Assembly (NCBI GenBank): GCA_026419785.1
Contig: JAODTK010000422.1
Location: 1 to 64,000 of the forward strand
Reading direction: 5' to 3'
Length of the DNA stretch: 64,000 bases
Source of the DNA: Sclerodactyla briareus
Lineage: Eukaryota > Echinodermata > Holothuroidea > Dendrochirotida > Sclerodactylidae
The notes beneath the pieces are model-generated. The model searched no databases, was not told the DNA's origin, and saw only the letters and a list, made by a program, of their open reading frames with translations. The position numbers and the translations under genes were made by a program. Positions 1-10,229 of the stretch are shown here, one piece after another (position 1 is the stretch's first letter; each line of letters begins with the position of its first letter).

Positions 1-27
1 CTGTACCCTAGCCTGTAGAGGTGCTGG

Positions 28-66
28 AGGGGTGGGGGTGGGGGTGGGGGTGGGGGTGGGGGGAGG
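28..66. repeat. G-rich simple repeat (GGGGGT)n
   Basis: About six short G-runs separated by single T bases, next to the last visible exon of the DIS3L-like gene. Such tracts can form G-quadruplexes, but no function is evident here. Confidence 0.9.
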
Positions 67-90
67 GAGAAATATTCTGCTGATGCTTAC

Positions 91-194
91 CCTGTGTCTA
101 CTGTTGATATGGCCACACAGCTGCTGAAGCTCTGTATTACCCGTTCTCCTCAGACTGATCATCTGCAATTCCCATCCACAGAAGTCTGTGAAAC
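91..194 (-). CDS. DIS3L: DIS3L-like exon E19 (end of RNB domain)
   Basis: The minus strand reads HRLLWMGIADDQSEENG, then after a one-base slip NTELQQLCGHINSRHR. This matches the VHRLL...LEELCRHINNRNQ stretch that follows the TSPIRRY block in DIS3L. The 5' border follows an AG in a TATTATTAG context and the exon ends in a clean GTAAGC donor. A run of three G where two are expected causes the frameshift. It is the last exon visible; the end of the RNB domain, the S1 domain and the stop codon lie off the left edge. Confidence 0.75.
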
Positions 195-679
195 CTAATA
201 ATAGCAAAACATGGACATAACTAAGATATAACCCAACTGTCAGGTCCGGACAGGCAGAGTTTGGAGTTGACAAAAGTTTTGGTTTTAATATAAGTTCACA
301 AATCGAGTGTGAATTAACATTGTAGATTACTTAATTCAGCACAAGTAATGGTATTTATTTAAGTAAAAAAGAGGTCTTCAGCCCTAACAGGACGTTCCTG
401 CTTAGCAGATCTCTTGTTTACACCTGTTCCATACAGTTTTTTAATTTGATTATAATCCCTAGTAAGAAGACAGGTTAGAAGCCTGTAATTTAGCTTGAAT
501 GTAGCTTATGAAGTCATTGCAACCTCTTTATTCAGTGCATGTGGCTAGATCCATAGGATCACCTATCCCCTAGTATGTGCTTAGGTGAAAATGGCATGAC
601 ACAGCTGTGTCGATGAACAATTTTTTTTTGCTAAGAGAAATGGAACTGCTATCTCCAACTGTGCCTATCACGTAAAATG
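195..679. other. Intron, no feature seen
   Basis: AT-rich sequence between the terminal exon and the satellite-bearing repeat. I see no coding or RNA feature and only short homopolymers. Confidence 0.5.
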
Positions 680-799
680 ATAATTTTCAGTCTAATCAAA
701 ACACACAACAAAAGCCAAAGGCTTAGTGATTCTGTACTGTTTCTGTCAACCGATAGACCGACACACGGACAAATGGGAGATTGTCAGCTCATTATGGGC

Positions 800-2395
800 A
801 ATAATGTCGACAAATTTCCTATCTTTTTCCCACCAACTAATAGGGTTCCTGTACCTTTGGTAAGAAAATCGACCCTAAATTTCAAGGTGTTCAGACTTTG
901 AACTCTGCTAACCTTAGATTACCTCTGACCTGCCCCAAACATAGGGGTTCATGTACTCATCAGGGGGAACACACAAACCAAGTATGAGCTTCAGCCATCG
1001 AAGGGGTCCGATTATCGTGTTTAACAGCCAAATTGGCCAAATTATCAAATTTTCTATTTTTGACCAAATTCACCCCCGACCTGAACCAAAAAACAATAGG
1101 GTTCCTGTACTCCTCATAAGAAGCTATACACCCAATTTCACATTGATCAGACCAACCATCCAGGACTTATCGTGTTTACAAGTTTTTTTTCAGACGTTGA
1201 CCTCTGTGACCTCTGACGACCCCAAAACAATAGGGTTTCATGTCTCATCATGGGGAACACACATACCAGTATGATCTTCATCCATCCAGCGGGGTCGAGG
1301 TATCGTTTACAAGCCAATTTAGCCAGAATGTCGACTTTTCACAAATTTTCTTTTTCCGACCAAATTCACCCCCGACCTATACCAAAAAACAATAGGGTTC
1401 CTGTGCTCCCCCTAAGAAGCTACCCCCCAACTTTTAACCTGACAGACCAACCATTCTGCCTTATCGTGTTTTACAGGTTTTTCAGACTGACCTCTGGTGA
1501 CCCTCTGACCTTACCCCCAAACAATTGGGATCACGTACTCAATATGAGGAACACACGTACCAATTATGAACTTCACCCATCCAGGCGTGGGTCGAGTTAT
1601 CGTTTTTACAAGCCAAAATTGGCCAAAATATCGACTTTATCCAACTTTCTATTTTCTACCAAAATTCACCCCCGACCTATACCACAAACAACGGGTTCCT
1701 GTGCTCCCCATAAGAAGCACACACCAAATTTTAACCTGATCAGACACCATTCTGCACTTTATCGTGTTTACAAGGTTTTTCAGACTTTGACCTCTGGTGA
1801 CCTCAGATGACCTCTGACCTGACCCCAAAACAATAGGTTTCATGTACTCATCATGGGAACACCGAAACGAGTATGAGCTTCATCCATTGCTGGGGTCGAG
1901 TCATCGTGTTACAAGCCAAAATTGGCCAAAATATCGATTTTCACAAATTTTCCTATTTTTGGCCAAAATTCACCCCCGACCTAACCAAAAACAAAATCCG
2001 GGTTTCCGTACTCCCCATGAGAAAGCTATACAACTAATTTCAACTTGATTTTCACACAATTTCATATTTTTCGATCAAATTGACTCTCGGACCTAACCAA
2101 ACAATGGTTCCTGTACTTCCCCATAAGAAAGCTGTACACCGAATTCCAACTTTATCGGACCAACCAGTCGGACTTCTCAGGTTTACAAGGTTTTCAGACT
2201 TCGACCTCTGGTGACCTCAGACGTTCTCTGACCTGACCCCAAACAATCGGTCCATGTACTCATCATGGGAACACAATACCAAGTATGAGCCTGACCTACC
2301 ATGACCTGATCAAGTATCGTGTTTCCAAGCTGGGCATCACACCACCACACACCACACGTGAACTGCATAGATTCCTCTGACTTCGTCAAGGAATC
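800..2395 (+). repeat. Satellite-bearing element, family 2: ~295-bp tandem array, CA-rich tract and 3' hairpin
   Basis: About four to five degenerate units. Landmarks such as CATGTACTCATCATGG and GACCTCTGGTGACCTC return near 905, 1199, 1490, 1800 and 2205. The last interval is longer because a half-unit of about 105 bp (CACCCCCGACC to the TTCAACTT block) is repeated at about 1975 and 2085. After the array come an ACCACAC-rich tract (2336-2358) and an imperfect palindrome at 2370-2395 (GATTCCTCTGAC and GTCAAGGAATC around TTC). The same three-part ending occurs near 11,321 and in weaker form near 61,725, which defines a dispersed element. ORFs here are repeat artefacts. Confidence 0.8.
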
Positions 2396-2532
2396 CAAAA
2401 CAGCATTTTCTCCGAACCATATTTCAATTCTTAATCTGTTTGTATGCACAGTACCTTTGCTAATATGTTTATCATAACATCCCTTCAAATTGAGTGATCT
2501 TTCATTGACTGCACATACTGCATCATACTTAC

Positions 2533-2595
2533 TATGATGTCGGCATATCTTCTGATGGTTGATGTAAAGTGTGTATACAGGTCTAGACCCAATCC
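2533..2595 (-). CDS. DIS3L: DIS3L-like exon E18 (RNB active-site loop)
   Basis: This 63-nt, phase-0 exon encodes GLGLDLYTHFTSTIRRYAD followed by two Ile. It matches the conserved GLALDKYTHFTSPIRRYSD block of DIS3L, a hallmark of RNase II/R enzymes near the catalytic centre. The donor is a perfect GTAAGTATG. Two oddities: the acceptor reads GCGG where GCAG is expected, and the usual Pro of TSPIRRY is Thr. Either could be a real mutation or a base error. Confidence 0.8.
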
Positions 2596-2796
2596 CCGCA
2601 AAGAAAGTTTAGTGCAGAAAATTAACTGAAAATGTGCCTCATATGCTGAGAAATTATGTTGACAATAGAACACATTTTTTTTCCTTACCGATAAAGGAAA
2701 ATCCCAGCCAAATTAAAAAAATCTTTTTGGTGTTATCATGTTAAAGAGAATAAAAAAATTCATTCTATATACTTTGTTTCGGATTTATACCATGTT

Positions 2797-3225
2797 TTGA
2801 TTGAAGACATGGCTTTTTTGACTACACCTCGTCAACTTTGTCAGCACCTCAGTGAACCACTGCAGGACAGGATAATGTATCTAATGCCAGGGTTTCTCAG
2901 GAAGTGCGGGATGGTAAAAGTTGGCTGCCTGATTCACAACGATCATCAACTGCGCTTCTTTGGCCATATGGCGCCCCTCCTCGGGGGCGATAACAATCCT
3001 GCTCACGCGGTCCTGTGTCGAACGGGGGTCTGGTGGGTTAGGGCCAACTGCCGGAACCCCCCCCCCCCCCTCGTAGCTCATGTCTGGTGGCAGCTCCACG
3101 GGTACCTCAGGAAGTTGGCAGATGGGTCAGGCCCAGGGCTGGGCCTTGCCCCATTGGAGTGTCATGTGAATGCAGCTAGATGCCTTCCTGGCATGCGCAT
3201 GAGTGGGTGAGTGAGAGTGATTGAA
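2797..3225 (+). mobile_element. LINE 3' tail, family A, copy 1
   Basis: The translation includes HNDHQLRFFGHMAPL and later HGYLRKLADGSGPGLGLAP, then CHVNAARCLPGMRMSG. This resembles the C-terminal tail of a widespread invertebrate non-LTR retrotransposon ORF (pattern RQLRFFGHxAR, then WLRQ, GMGxxxAW and VDAATRC). It ends in short TGAG repeats (3203-3222), as seen in the two other copies at about 10.8 kb and 33.3 kb. It is a 5'-truncated copy lying in a DIS3L intron, antisense to the gene, where an expected exon is missing. Confidence 0.75.
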
Positions 3226-3275
3226 CAGCACTGAAGCTGAAAGAAAATTGATAGAAATGACAAGGCATAACCCAC

Positions 3276-3362
3276 CTGGTATCAATCTTGAAGTTCTTTC
3301 CCTAGCACGTCAGCCCCTCAGGTCTCCAAATTGCTCTTGGCGAGGCATTGGGTGATGACGGA
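3276..3362 (-). CDS. DIS3L: DIS3L-like exon E16
   Basis: The minus strand reads RHHPMPRQEQFGDL, then after a one-base slip ADVLGKNFKIDT. This corresponds to LLRQHPPPHQEFFSELREC...GFFIDTR of DIS3L. The borders are a TTGTACAG acceptor and a GTGGGT donor. It lies in the RNB domain, between the catalytic-core helices and the YTHFTS block. Confidence 0.75.
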
Positions 3363-3767
3363 CTGTACAACAATTAGTGAATGTTCTGATGATGTGACGG
3401 TGGTTTTACTGCAATCACAAGTTGTATCGGTAAATAGAAGGTGTGTCTGAGCTACCAACAATGAGGTTTATTCCACATAAATGTGGTTTCATTTAGCATG
3501 AGATGACCATGGTCTATTGTTTTTAACGTACAAGTCATGGTTGCTTATGGACTTGGATTATACTGATATGGTTTTTGGCTCTATTTTTTGCATAATTTAT
3601 TATGTCTTGGGTTTGATTGAGATTGTAAACAACGTCGCATACTCCTGCAATTGTCCATATATTTTTCAAAGAAACTGAAAGAGTTAGTCCCATTCTCTGT
3701 CTCCATACCTAGTGGTGGAGAACTCAGTGATAGCAAAGACTGGTAATGAACTCCCAAAATGGAACCA
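3363..3767. other. Intron, no feature seen
   Basis: Mixed AT-rich intron sequence with no recognisable repeat or coding signal. Confidence 0.4.
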
Positions 3768-3960
3768 CGGAGCTAGATTGGCTTGGTAGTGTGAGCTCAA
3801 GACTTGAGACTAAGGGGTTGCGAGTTCATACTATTTAGCTTTTCCTCCAGAACTGTTAGAACAAAGTATTTCCCCTCATTGCCTCACATCACTCACATGT
3901 AAAAGAGGGTACTCTTTGAGGTTACGTATAGCCGAAGTATAATTAATCAAGTCTGAGTTA
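3768..3960 (+). mobile_element. tRNA-derived SINE-like element
   Basis: A tRNA-like head has a box A-like segment (TGGCTTGGTAGTG) and, about 40 nt later, a box B-like segment (GGTTGCGAGTTCATACT), followed by a body that is not tRNA. This internal RNA polymerase III promoter layout is typical of SINEs. The acceptor stem and the CCA end are not tRNA-like, so a functional tRNA is unlikely. Confidence 0.55.
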
Positions 3961-4460
3961 GGATTGGTCTTAGAGATTTAACTTACGAGGAGCGATTAAC
4001 CCTTTTGGCTAGACTTCTACGCCCGTCAGCGGGGCAATGCCATACCATCCTTTCATACGTGTACGCTCGCAGGGTGCGTATAGACCATGCTAGTTTCAAT
4101 CAAACCTCCGTATAAAACGATGGTAGATAGACATAATATTGGAGTTGTACAGGCTTGTAGAAGCAATTTTTGTTAACCATAGCGCCCCCATTTTACACAA
4201 ATCTCGCAAAAATGGAGACCGCCACACATATTTTTCGCTATTTATGCTAATCAGCTAATATGCTAATTAGCTAATAATAGCTAATTAAAACTCACGAAAA
4301 TATCATTTTAACCATTTCTGACCTCCCTCTGTACATCTTGGTATAACAAAATACCATTTTAAAATCCATTAGGAACAATAAAACTGGAATTGATGAAATT
4401 TGGTAACTTTGCTCAAATTGGCTCTGTACAGAAGGATGGTCCCCCTCACGTAGCGGAAAG
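3961..4460. other. Intron with AT-rich short repeats and weak flanking inverted repeats
   Basis: At 4248-4288 the words GCTAAT and AGCTAAT repeat several times. Near 4050 and 4430 there are weak inverted matches (ACCATCCTT...GTAC), which may mark a decayed fold-back element. No coding signal is seen. Confidence 0.35.
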
Positions 4461-4482
4461 GTTAGGCGTCTAGGCGCCTAAC
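4461..4482. repeat. Perfect 8-bp-stem palindrome
   Basis: GTTAGGCG and CGCCTAAC are perfect inverted copies separated by 6 bases, just upstream of a LINE tail. Function unknown. Confidence 0.8.
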
Positions 4483-4499
4483 CGATGGGATGAGACCAA

Positions 4500-4780
4500 C
4501 TCGGAGGTGATTTGATTCAGGTTTTTAAAATTGTTCATGGATTCGAGGGGGCCTTTCCTTCCACCATTTCTTTGAGTTTTCCAAGTTACACCATAGGGGT
4601 AATTGCCGCAAGCTTGTGCGTAAAACGTTGTAAGATTGGGACATGCAGAATATTCTTCTCCAGGAGGTTATTAAGAGTGGGAATAGCCTTCCTGAAGATG
4701 TTGTTCTTTCTGAGAGTGTGAATGCATTGTGCATGCAAGAACAGTCTTGATTTATTTTTCAGGAATTGTGGGCGATTTTT
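4500..4780 (+). mobile_element. LINE C-terminal fragment
   Basis: The reading frame starts VFKIVHGFEG and continues VKRCKIGTCRIFFSRR. After a frameshift it reads WNSLPEDVVLSESVNAL. This is the usual end of Jockey-group LINE ORF2 proteins (pattern FKxxHG, then KxxFFSxRxxxxWNSLPxxVV). It is a 5'-truncated remnant inside a DIS3L intron. Confidence 0.75.
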
Positions 4781-5212
4781 TTTTTTTCTTTTGGTTGTTG
4801 GATGTGCCAAGGTCTCTCATGAGGATTTTGTCATTCCTGAGGATTTTGTCATTCTGACCCTTTTCACAACAAACTAAAACAAACTGAACTAAACTGGAAC
4901 TTAAACTACAGTGAAGCATAGTACTCTGATGGTCTAAACTGCCTATTTTCAAAGTTACCTTCTGAGTACAGCTGGAAGGAAGAATTACATTTGGTTCGAT
5001 AATTTGCTGGCTATAGTGGAGTTGGACTGATCAATAGTAATATGGTGTACCAGTCAAGAAAAGCGGTGAACAGTGACAACTGCTAAAATGAAGAGGTTCA
5101 AACAGTTTAGAAATAGCCAAAATATGTTCTACAAAAGCCTAAATATTAGAATTTTTTTTTATTTTTATGTAATGTGTTTTAAACAGAATAATGACAATTA
5201 AAGAGTTCCTAA

Positions 5213-5772
5213 AGGCCAATGGTCGTGTTACAGATTTGCTTCAAATGGCACAGATGGAAAGAGGACATAAAAAAAAAACCTCACTCCAAATTTTGGAGGT
5301 TCTAGTATGTTGCATTGTTTGAGATATTTCAATTTACTTTGAGAAATTCAAGGGATCTATGACATCATGGGGGGGAAACTATGAAGAGGCCTCCTATAGA
5401 CCCTACACAGTAAATGATGCATATTATTGCGCAATGATAACAGAAGAACGAAAGAAGAAACAAGAAGGATTCACTTAGAATGAATGAGTTTATTCTTTAT
5501 TTTCTGGTGAACGATGTTGTAGGTTGTATCCAGATCCCAATACCTTTGTTCGTACAAGATTTTCTAAGTACTGTTTCACATTGACTTCACGCCACATAGG
5601 GGATCCTGCGGTTCCCCCCGTGATGTCACAAGGAAAATTTGACAATAGCTGATTGGCCTTATCAGTACACTCAAATCAGCTGAAATTCGGTCTGGAGATT
5701 CGGCTGTCATAGTGTAACAAATGGGAAGCTACCAAAAAGTCTAGTAATATTTACATTGACCATTGGCCTTTA
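5213..5772. mobile_element. MITE-like element with inverted repeats
   Basis: The ends are perfect 15-bp inverted repeats (TAAAGGCCAATGGTC at 5213-5227 and its complement at 5758-5772). A second inverted pair lies about 145 bp inside each end (TGACATCATGGGGG near 5360, CCCCCGTGATGTCA near 5617). No transposase is visible. The flanks share a block, TACAAAAGC(C/A)TAAATATTAG, at about 5130 and 5782, which may be part of a duplicated target or of the element itself. Confidence 0.6.
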
Positions 5773-5893
5773 ACAGTTTCCTACAAAAGCATAAATATTA
5801 GAATTTCATGTACTGTGTAGTAGATCAGAAATAATGGAATCAAAAAGCTCACTTTGACATGATTTGACTGAAAGAAACTAACTGACCACATAC

Positions 5894-5997
5894 CAGTGCA
5901 CAGCTGGGAATACTTGTGCTATCTTTCTGGCAACCCCAGTTGGTTAGCAGCAAAGCTCATACACTTTAAGCACTCAGGGGTCTCGGGATTTCGAGTT
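5894..5997 (-). CDS. DIS3L: DIS3L-like exon E15
   Basis: The minus strand reads LEIPRPLS, then CMSFAAN, then after frame slips a segment like WGVARKIAQVF. It matches the [32 protein letters not shown] stretch of DIS3L in order, with about three residues missing before CM. The borders are TTTTTACAG and GTATGTGG. In-frame breaks suggest indel errors or decay. Confidence 0.6.
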
Positions 5998-6436
5998 CTG
6001 TAAAAACAAATTATGGGAGTGAAAAATGTTTGTTAAGACAGGGAAAGCAAGAGGCAGACAGTATATCATTCGCCAATGGTAAAACCCTATTACTACTAAA
6101 AAATTTAAAAAAAATTGATTTCTACAGATTCACAAAGCCAATTAGGGATCATCAAAGAACCATGGGCCATATTGTTCATGGATAAGTACCAACAAGACAA
6201 GTTACCGACAAGACTTATTGCAAAGAGCTAAAAAGAAACCCGAGAATCACACCAGTCTACAGCATCACAGCGGAACTATGAAGACCAAGACCTCACCCAT
6301 CTCAACGGTGAGTATGGCCACCCAGGGGAAAACATCTGATGAATGCTGGAACCCAAACTCTGAATTTTTGCTTTCAAAGCATCACTGATATCATTCTGTT
6401 CACTCTTCTGCCCACACATCTACCAACACCATCATG

Positions 6437-6715
6437 TTAGTTAGTGCAACCCCCAATCTCATGTGATCTTTGCACACCAGAACGGACCAGGTCTGCCTCT
6501 CATGTACTAGGAGGAAGTTAGTGCACCCCCCCAATCTCTATGTGATCTTTGCACACCACTCCAGACAAGGTCTTCCTCTGTCTCTCATGTACTAGAAAGA
6601 AGTGAGTGCAACCCCCAATCTCTATGTGATCTTTGCACACCAGAACGGAGGACCCTACCCAGGAACGGGTCTCCCTCTGCCTCTCATGTGCTATGAGGAA
6701 GTTATGTACCTCCCA
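6437..6715. repeat. Minisatellite, ~80-98 bp unit, ~3.3 copies
   Basis: The phrase GTTAGTGCAACCCCCAATCT and the following TGTGATCTTTGCACACCA recur at about 6437, 6517 and 6601, with a degenerate fourth start near 6699. Longer ORFs across it on both strands are by-products. Confidence 0.85.
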
Positions 6716-7280
6716 ATCATTAACACCACTACGTTGACAGGACAACAAGCTAAGCCCTCTGGACTGATGACTGAGGATTTCCAGCTTTTCACTGCTTCTG
6801 TCAAGAGCATTACTGTCCTTGAGGCAGAACCACCTCAACATGGAACGCCTATTCTCTTATTCTCCTCAACCTCCTGGTGTCTACTGTCTTCCAACTTGGG
6901 TTCCCGCCACTGGCTGCCATGAAGCATGGCACATGAACGAGGATGTTGTATAGAACAGTTATAATGACAGGCCCTCAAATGTGAGGATGGGAAGCATTTC
7001 TTTGTGGTTCCTTCCCATATATGCGGATGAATGGCAATTGAACTTCTGAGATCCACAGTGTATGAGATCTCCAAATCCTAGGCATGCAGTAGGCATAGCC
7101 CTCCCATACCCCCAGGAGGTAAAAGAGTCTGCTATACATCCAACTGAGAAACGTATGAGCGGCAAGGAGGGTAATCACGCCAGTACAGTGTGGCAGCATC
7201 CAGGGAATTACTGTGAAGACAATGGGGGTGGGTTGCCATTTTAGACTGGCATTATAAGCGAAGCCTCGAATATACATCTG

Positions 7281-7500
7281 TTCAATTTTGGAATAGTCTA
7301 CCAGATGAAATAGAAGCCTGCAATACTATCGTCACTTACAGATAACGTATGATTAAGTACTCTGTATCCTGCTTTTAACTTTGTGGGAGTGAGGAGATGT
7401 CCTCTACTTGAATAATCAAGGGTCTGTGGGGTGTATTTGTTAGGTTTCCTGTATATATATATACATTACATATGAAGTGAAGAATAAAAAATGAATGAAT
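7281..7500 (+). mobile_element. LINE 3' end remnant
   Basis: The short reading WNSLPDEIEACNTIV is the LINE C-terminal signature. An AT-rich 3' region with TATATATATA and GAATGAATAAATAA words follows. Only the last part of the element is present. Confidence 0.5.
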
Positions 7501-7609
7501 AAATAATGGAAAAAATAGGCCAGCTCGAGTATATAAAATAGAAATCCAACACCTTTCTAAAGGTATACTTGGATCAAACTTTTACAAGGCCTGGCAAGAG
7601 TGCAGACAT

Positions 7610-7822
7610 GGATATTGCACAATCGTCAGCTGTGAACCGTCGCCAGAACACAGGAGCAGAAGATGCCAATTTGAAGGAGGTAATTACTTGCAGATGGCCA
7701 GATGGCAACATGCCTACTTAGCAATCGTGATAAAGTACCTTGTATGAGGATACAATATGAATGTGAACCCACAACCTCTGGATCACAAGCTCGGCCTTCA
7801 GCTGAATAGGCCACCACACTCC
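7610..7822 (-). mobile_element. tRNA-derived SINE-like element
   Basis: On the minus strand the head reads GTGGCCTATTCAGC (box A-like) and 30-40 nt on GAGGTTGTGGGTTCACATTC (box B-like). This is the layout of SINEs derived from a tRNA with a GTGGCCTAGTGG-type D arm. The head differs from the other two SINEs here, so it is a different family. Confidence 0.55.
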
Positions 7823-8299
7823 ACCCTGGTTAAAAAACCAAGGTAGGTAGTAAACACATGTGATACAGGACTTCAGACTCCTTTTCTAAATATCAAAATA
7901 CTTGAGTAAACTCAGCTGAAAAAAATTGGCCTGCCAAAATATGATCTATTCATTACATTGGTAAGAGTTGTTTAGACTGATGTATGTGTGATAACGATCT
8001 GGACGCGGAGGAAAGAAAGGAAATTATGCTTCAGACAACTTTTAGCTATTGCCTGAAACTAATTACGACCTTTACTTTGCACTATTTTTAATTCACCTTA
8101 TCGGAAAAAAGGTAGTTCACACACATCAGCACATGTATATTATTATTATAGTGTATTTTAGGTTCTAATATATCAATAGACACACTAAGAAGCTTGAAGA
8201 ATGTATACACAAGTTAGGAAAACTAAGACAAAACATTTTACAGGTTTGTTTTTACATACAGAAAATGTAAACACAAACATGAATACAAGAATGATGGTA

Positions 8300-8553
8300 A
8301 TCCAACCTCATCCATAGGGGAAGAATTTTGCAGATTTCTACATAATAGCCCATTGTGCCCCTCTGATCATCTTTCAACTTGACCTTGTCAAAGATGTGCC
8401 ATGGGCCAAGAATTATTGTGTCCAAGTTTGGTTAACATCCATCAGGGAACAAACATTTGAGTACCCAACGAACAAAAGTTTACAGAATGAATAGATAGGC
8501 TGACAGTGATGGATCACAGAAAGCTCAAAACCAGTGTACTGGTTCGGGCTAAA
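8300..8553 (+). mobile_element. Satellite-bearing element, family 1: 3' end
   Basis: The tail has a CCATTGTGCCCC block, a GTGTCCAAGTTTGG block, a short GAATAGATAGG simple repeat, then a hairpin at about 8522-8553 (GCTCAAAACCAG, TGTA, CTGGTTCGGGC) ending in TAAAA. The same sequence of landmarks closes the elements at 16.2-17.9 kb and 61.8-62.9 kb. The 5' border is unclear. Confidence 0.65.
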
Positions 8554-8738
8554 AGTGTCATTCATGATAGCTAGTCAGAATACTACTTTGTGAGGATTAA
8601 AGATGGTACAAGTCCTTCTTCCATCTCCCCAATGGGAACCTCTTATGAGACAGGAACAGTGGTGCAAATCCTACAATTCTGAGCCTACAATGGAAATATT
8701 CTGGAGGATGAGCGATTACGAGCATCAGAAACACGAAC

Positions 8739-8895
8739 CTGTTTTTGGGACCATGTTTTCAATTCTCGCTGTTCATTGCGTTCGACGACCTTGACCTCGA
8801 CACCCTCGCAGTTGTACAGCGCCCTCGTGCAACCTTTTTTTTGCCCTCCTCAGATGTGTAGCGATCTCTATAAGCTTGTCAATGCACCATGCAGA
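8739..8895 (-). CDS. DIS3L: DIS3L-like exon E14
   Basis: The minus strand reads SAWCIDKLIEIATHLRRAKK, then GAVQL, then after a slip EGVEVKVVERNEQREL. This matches [36 protein letters not shown] of DIS3L. The acceptor lies in a CGAGAG context and the donor reads GTTCGT, which is weak. An A run (AAAAAAAA) in the middle is the probable slip site. Confidence 0.75.
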
Positions 8896-9569
8896 CTCTC
8901 GATTCATGTAAGAGGAAAAGAAAATCATAATAGTTGTAGAACCCATGATTAATTTGATGATTCCCTAATTAGGCCACAAACATCGAACGTTTTAGAGATA
9001 GAGAGTTCAATAGTATTTAAATCTGATTTTTTTCGACCAACAGGTTCTAAGCGGTTCTTGGGCCTCGTTTTTAGTTGTTGAGCTACAGGATCCTTTTAAA
9101 CCCTACACATGGAGCATAACACACAATGTTTTCTGTGTGACCGATCTACGTGGCCCAGGAATCTAAATCGGCATATTTTGCCACTGGAATTACAGCCCTG
9201 TGGTTTCAATCTTTGGAGCTGAAACACTCCATCCAACACGAGGCGGAAATGGGCACAACTGAGAAGTAAATACATGTAGGCAAATGAGTCACCTCAAGAG
9301 GAAAATACCAGATATGAGTGACAGCATAATAAATCAAAGCATACTAAATATCTTTAATTGACAAAATCATAGTGTCATTTGTCCGAAATTTGAAGAAATC
9401 TATGATCAGTAACTGTGTTTTAATCATGAAACAGAAATCATTCTCAAGAAAAAGACATGTATGTTTACCTTACGCATGGAACTCTTTAACATACGCAAGC
9501 GGCTGATAAGTGAACTGTCTAAACTGAGATATTGACAATTCAGACCTCATCACTTTTACTACTAAGTAG
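8896..9569. other. Intron; expected DIS3L block not found
   Basis: The residues that should link the WYGRT...YKMFYE exon to the KLIEIATHLRR exon (about 30-40 codons) were not found between here and 11,374. No other feature is seen. Confidence 0.4.
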
Positions 9570-10010
9570 AGTTGACTGATGAGCGGGTCCCTAGGAACAT
9601 TGTTACGCCCATGCTAAAATCTCTACAACTGGCTGTCTATTGGAGGAATTTTTCAAATCAAAATTTTGCTTCAGACCTGCTCTACAAAGTTATGCAACAT
9701 GGTCCCAACTGTACCTAAACAAATGCTAGTTAATTACATATCATGCTGTGTAATCCTCCGATCCGCTCGGGAGAAACCCATCGAGGACCCCACACTCATC
9801 CGAGGATCGGTTAGTGTGGCTTCATGCTGCTATCCCCCATACTAACTCTTCAACACATCATCGGACAATCTCCATCAATGTTGAATTTGGTTACCCGCGT
9901 CTCGTTGAAAACCCATTCATCTATTTCTCATACAATTTCAGAATACCTCTGTTCTTGTGAAGTGTTTTTCACAATCCCTTTTTGGAAGAATCGTATTTCA
10001 TATATCCACT
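9570..10010 (+). mobile_element. LINE C-terminal fragment
   Basis: The frames show blocks such as MLVNYIS, LRSARE, a lost WNS block, then SPSMLNLVTRVSLKTHSSI. The order fits the LINE end pattern (LxNYxPxxxLRSAxxxLL, then APxLWNxLPxxIRxSxSxxxFKTRLKTHLF). It is frameshifted and 5'-truncated. Confidence 0.6.
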
Positions 10011-10229
10011 ATTTATTAAGTTATAACCACTGTTGACCGTTCTTTCTGATTACATTGAGCCAAGTTTCTGGTACTCTTTGTCATCCACTCCACTCCATCA
10101 TGTATCATCTGGGCTGCGATAAAGATAAACAACATACACCATCCTCGGATGCACATTGACTTTACACCTCTATGTAAAATATGCATAGCACTATTTCATA
10201 ATACATTCCCTACCCAGTCTGACCCATTT

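Noticed and set aside
800..2395. Possible CRISPR-like or regulatory array of regular repeats
   Set aside because: The units are about 295 bp and continuous, without short identical repeats separated by unique spacers. The setting is a eukaryotic intron.
6240..6330. Plus-strand exon with a strong GTGAGTATG donor
   Set aside because: A lone donor-like site without coding similarity or a neighbouring plus-strand exon.
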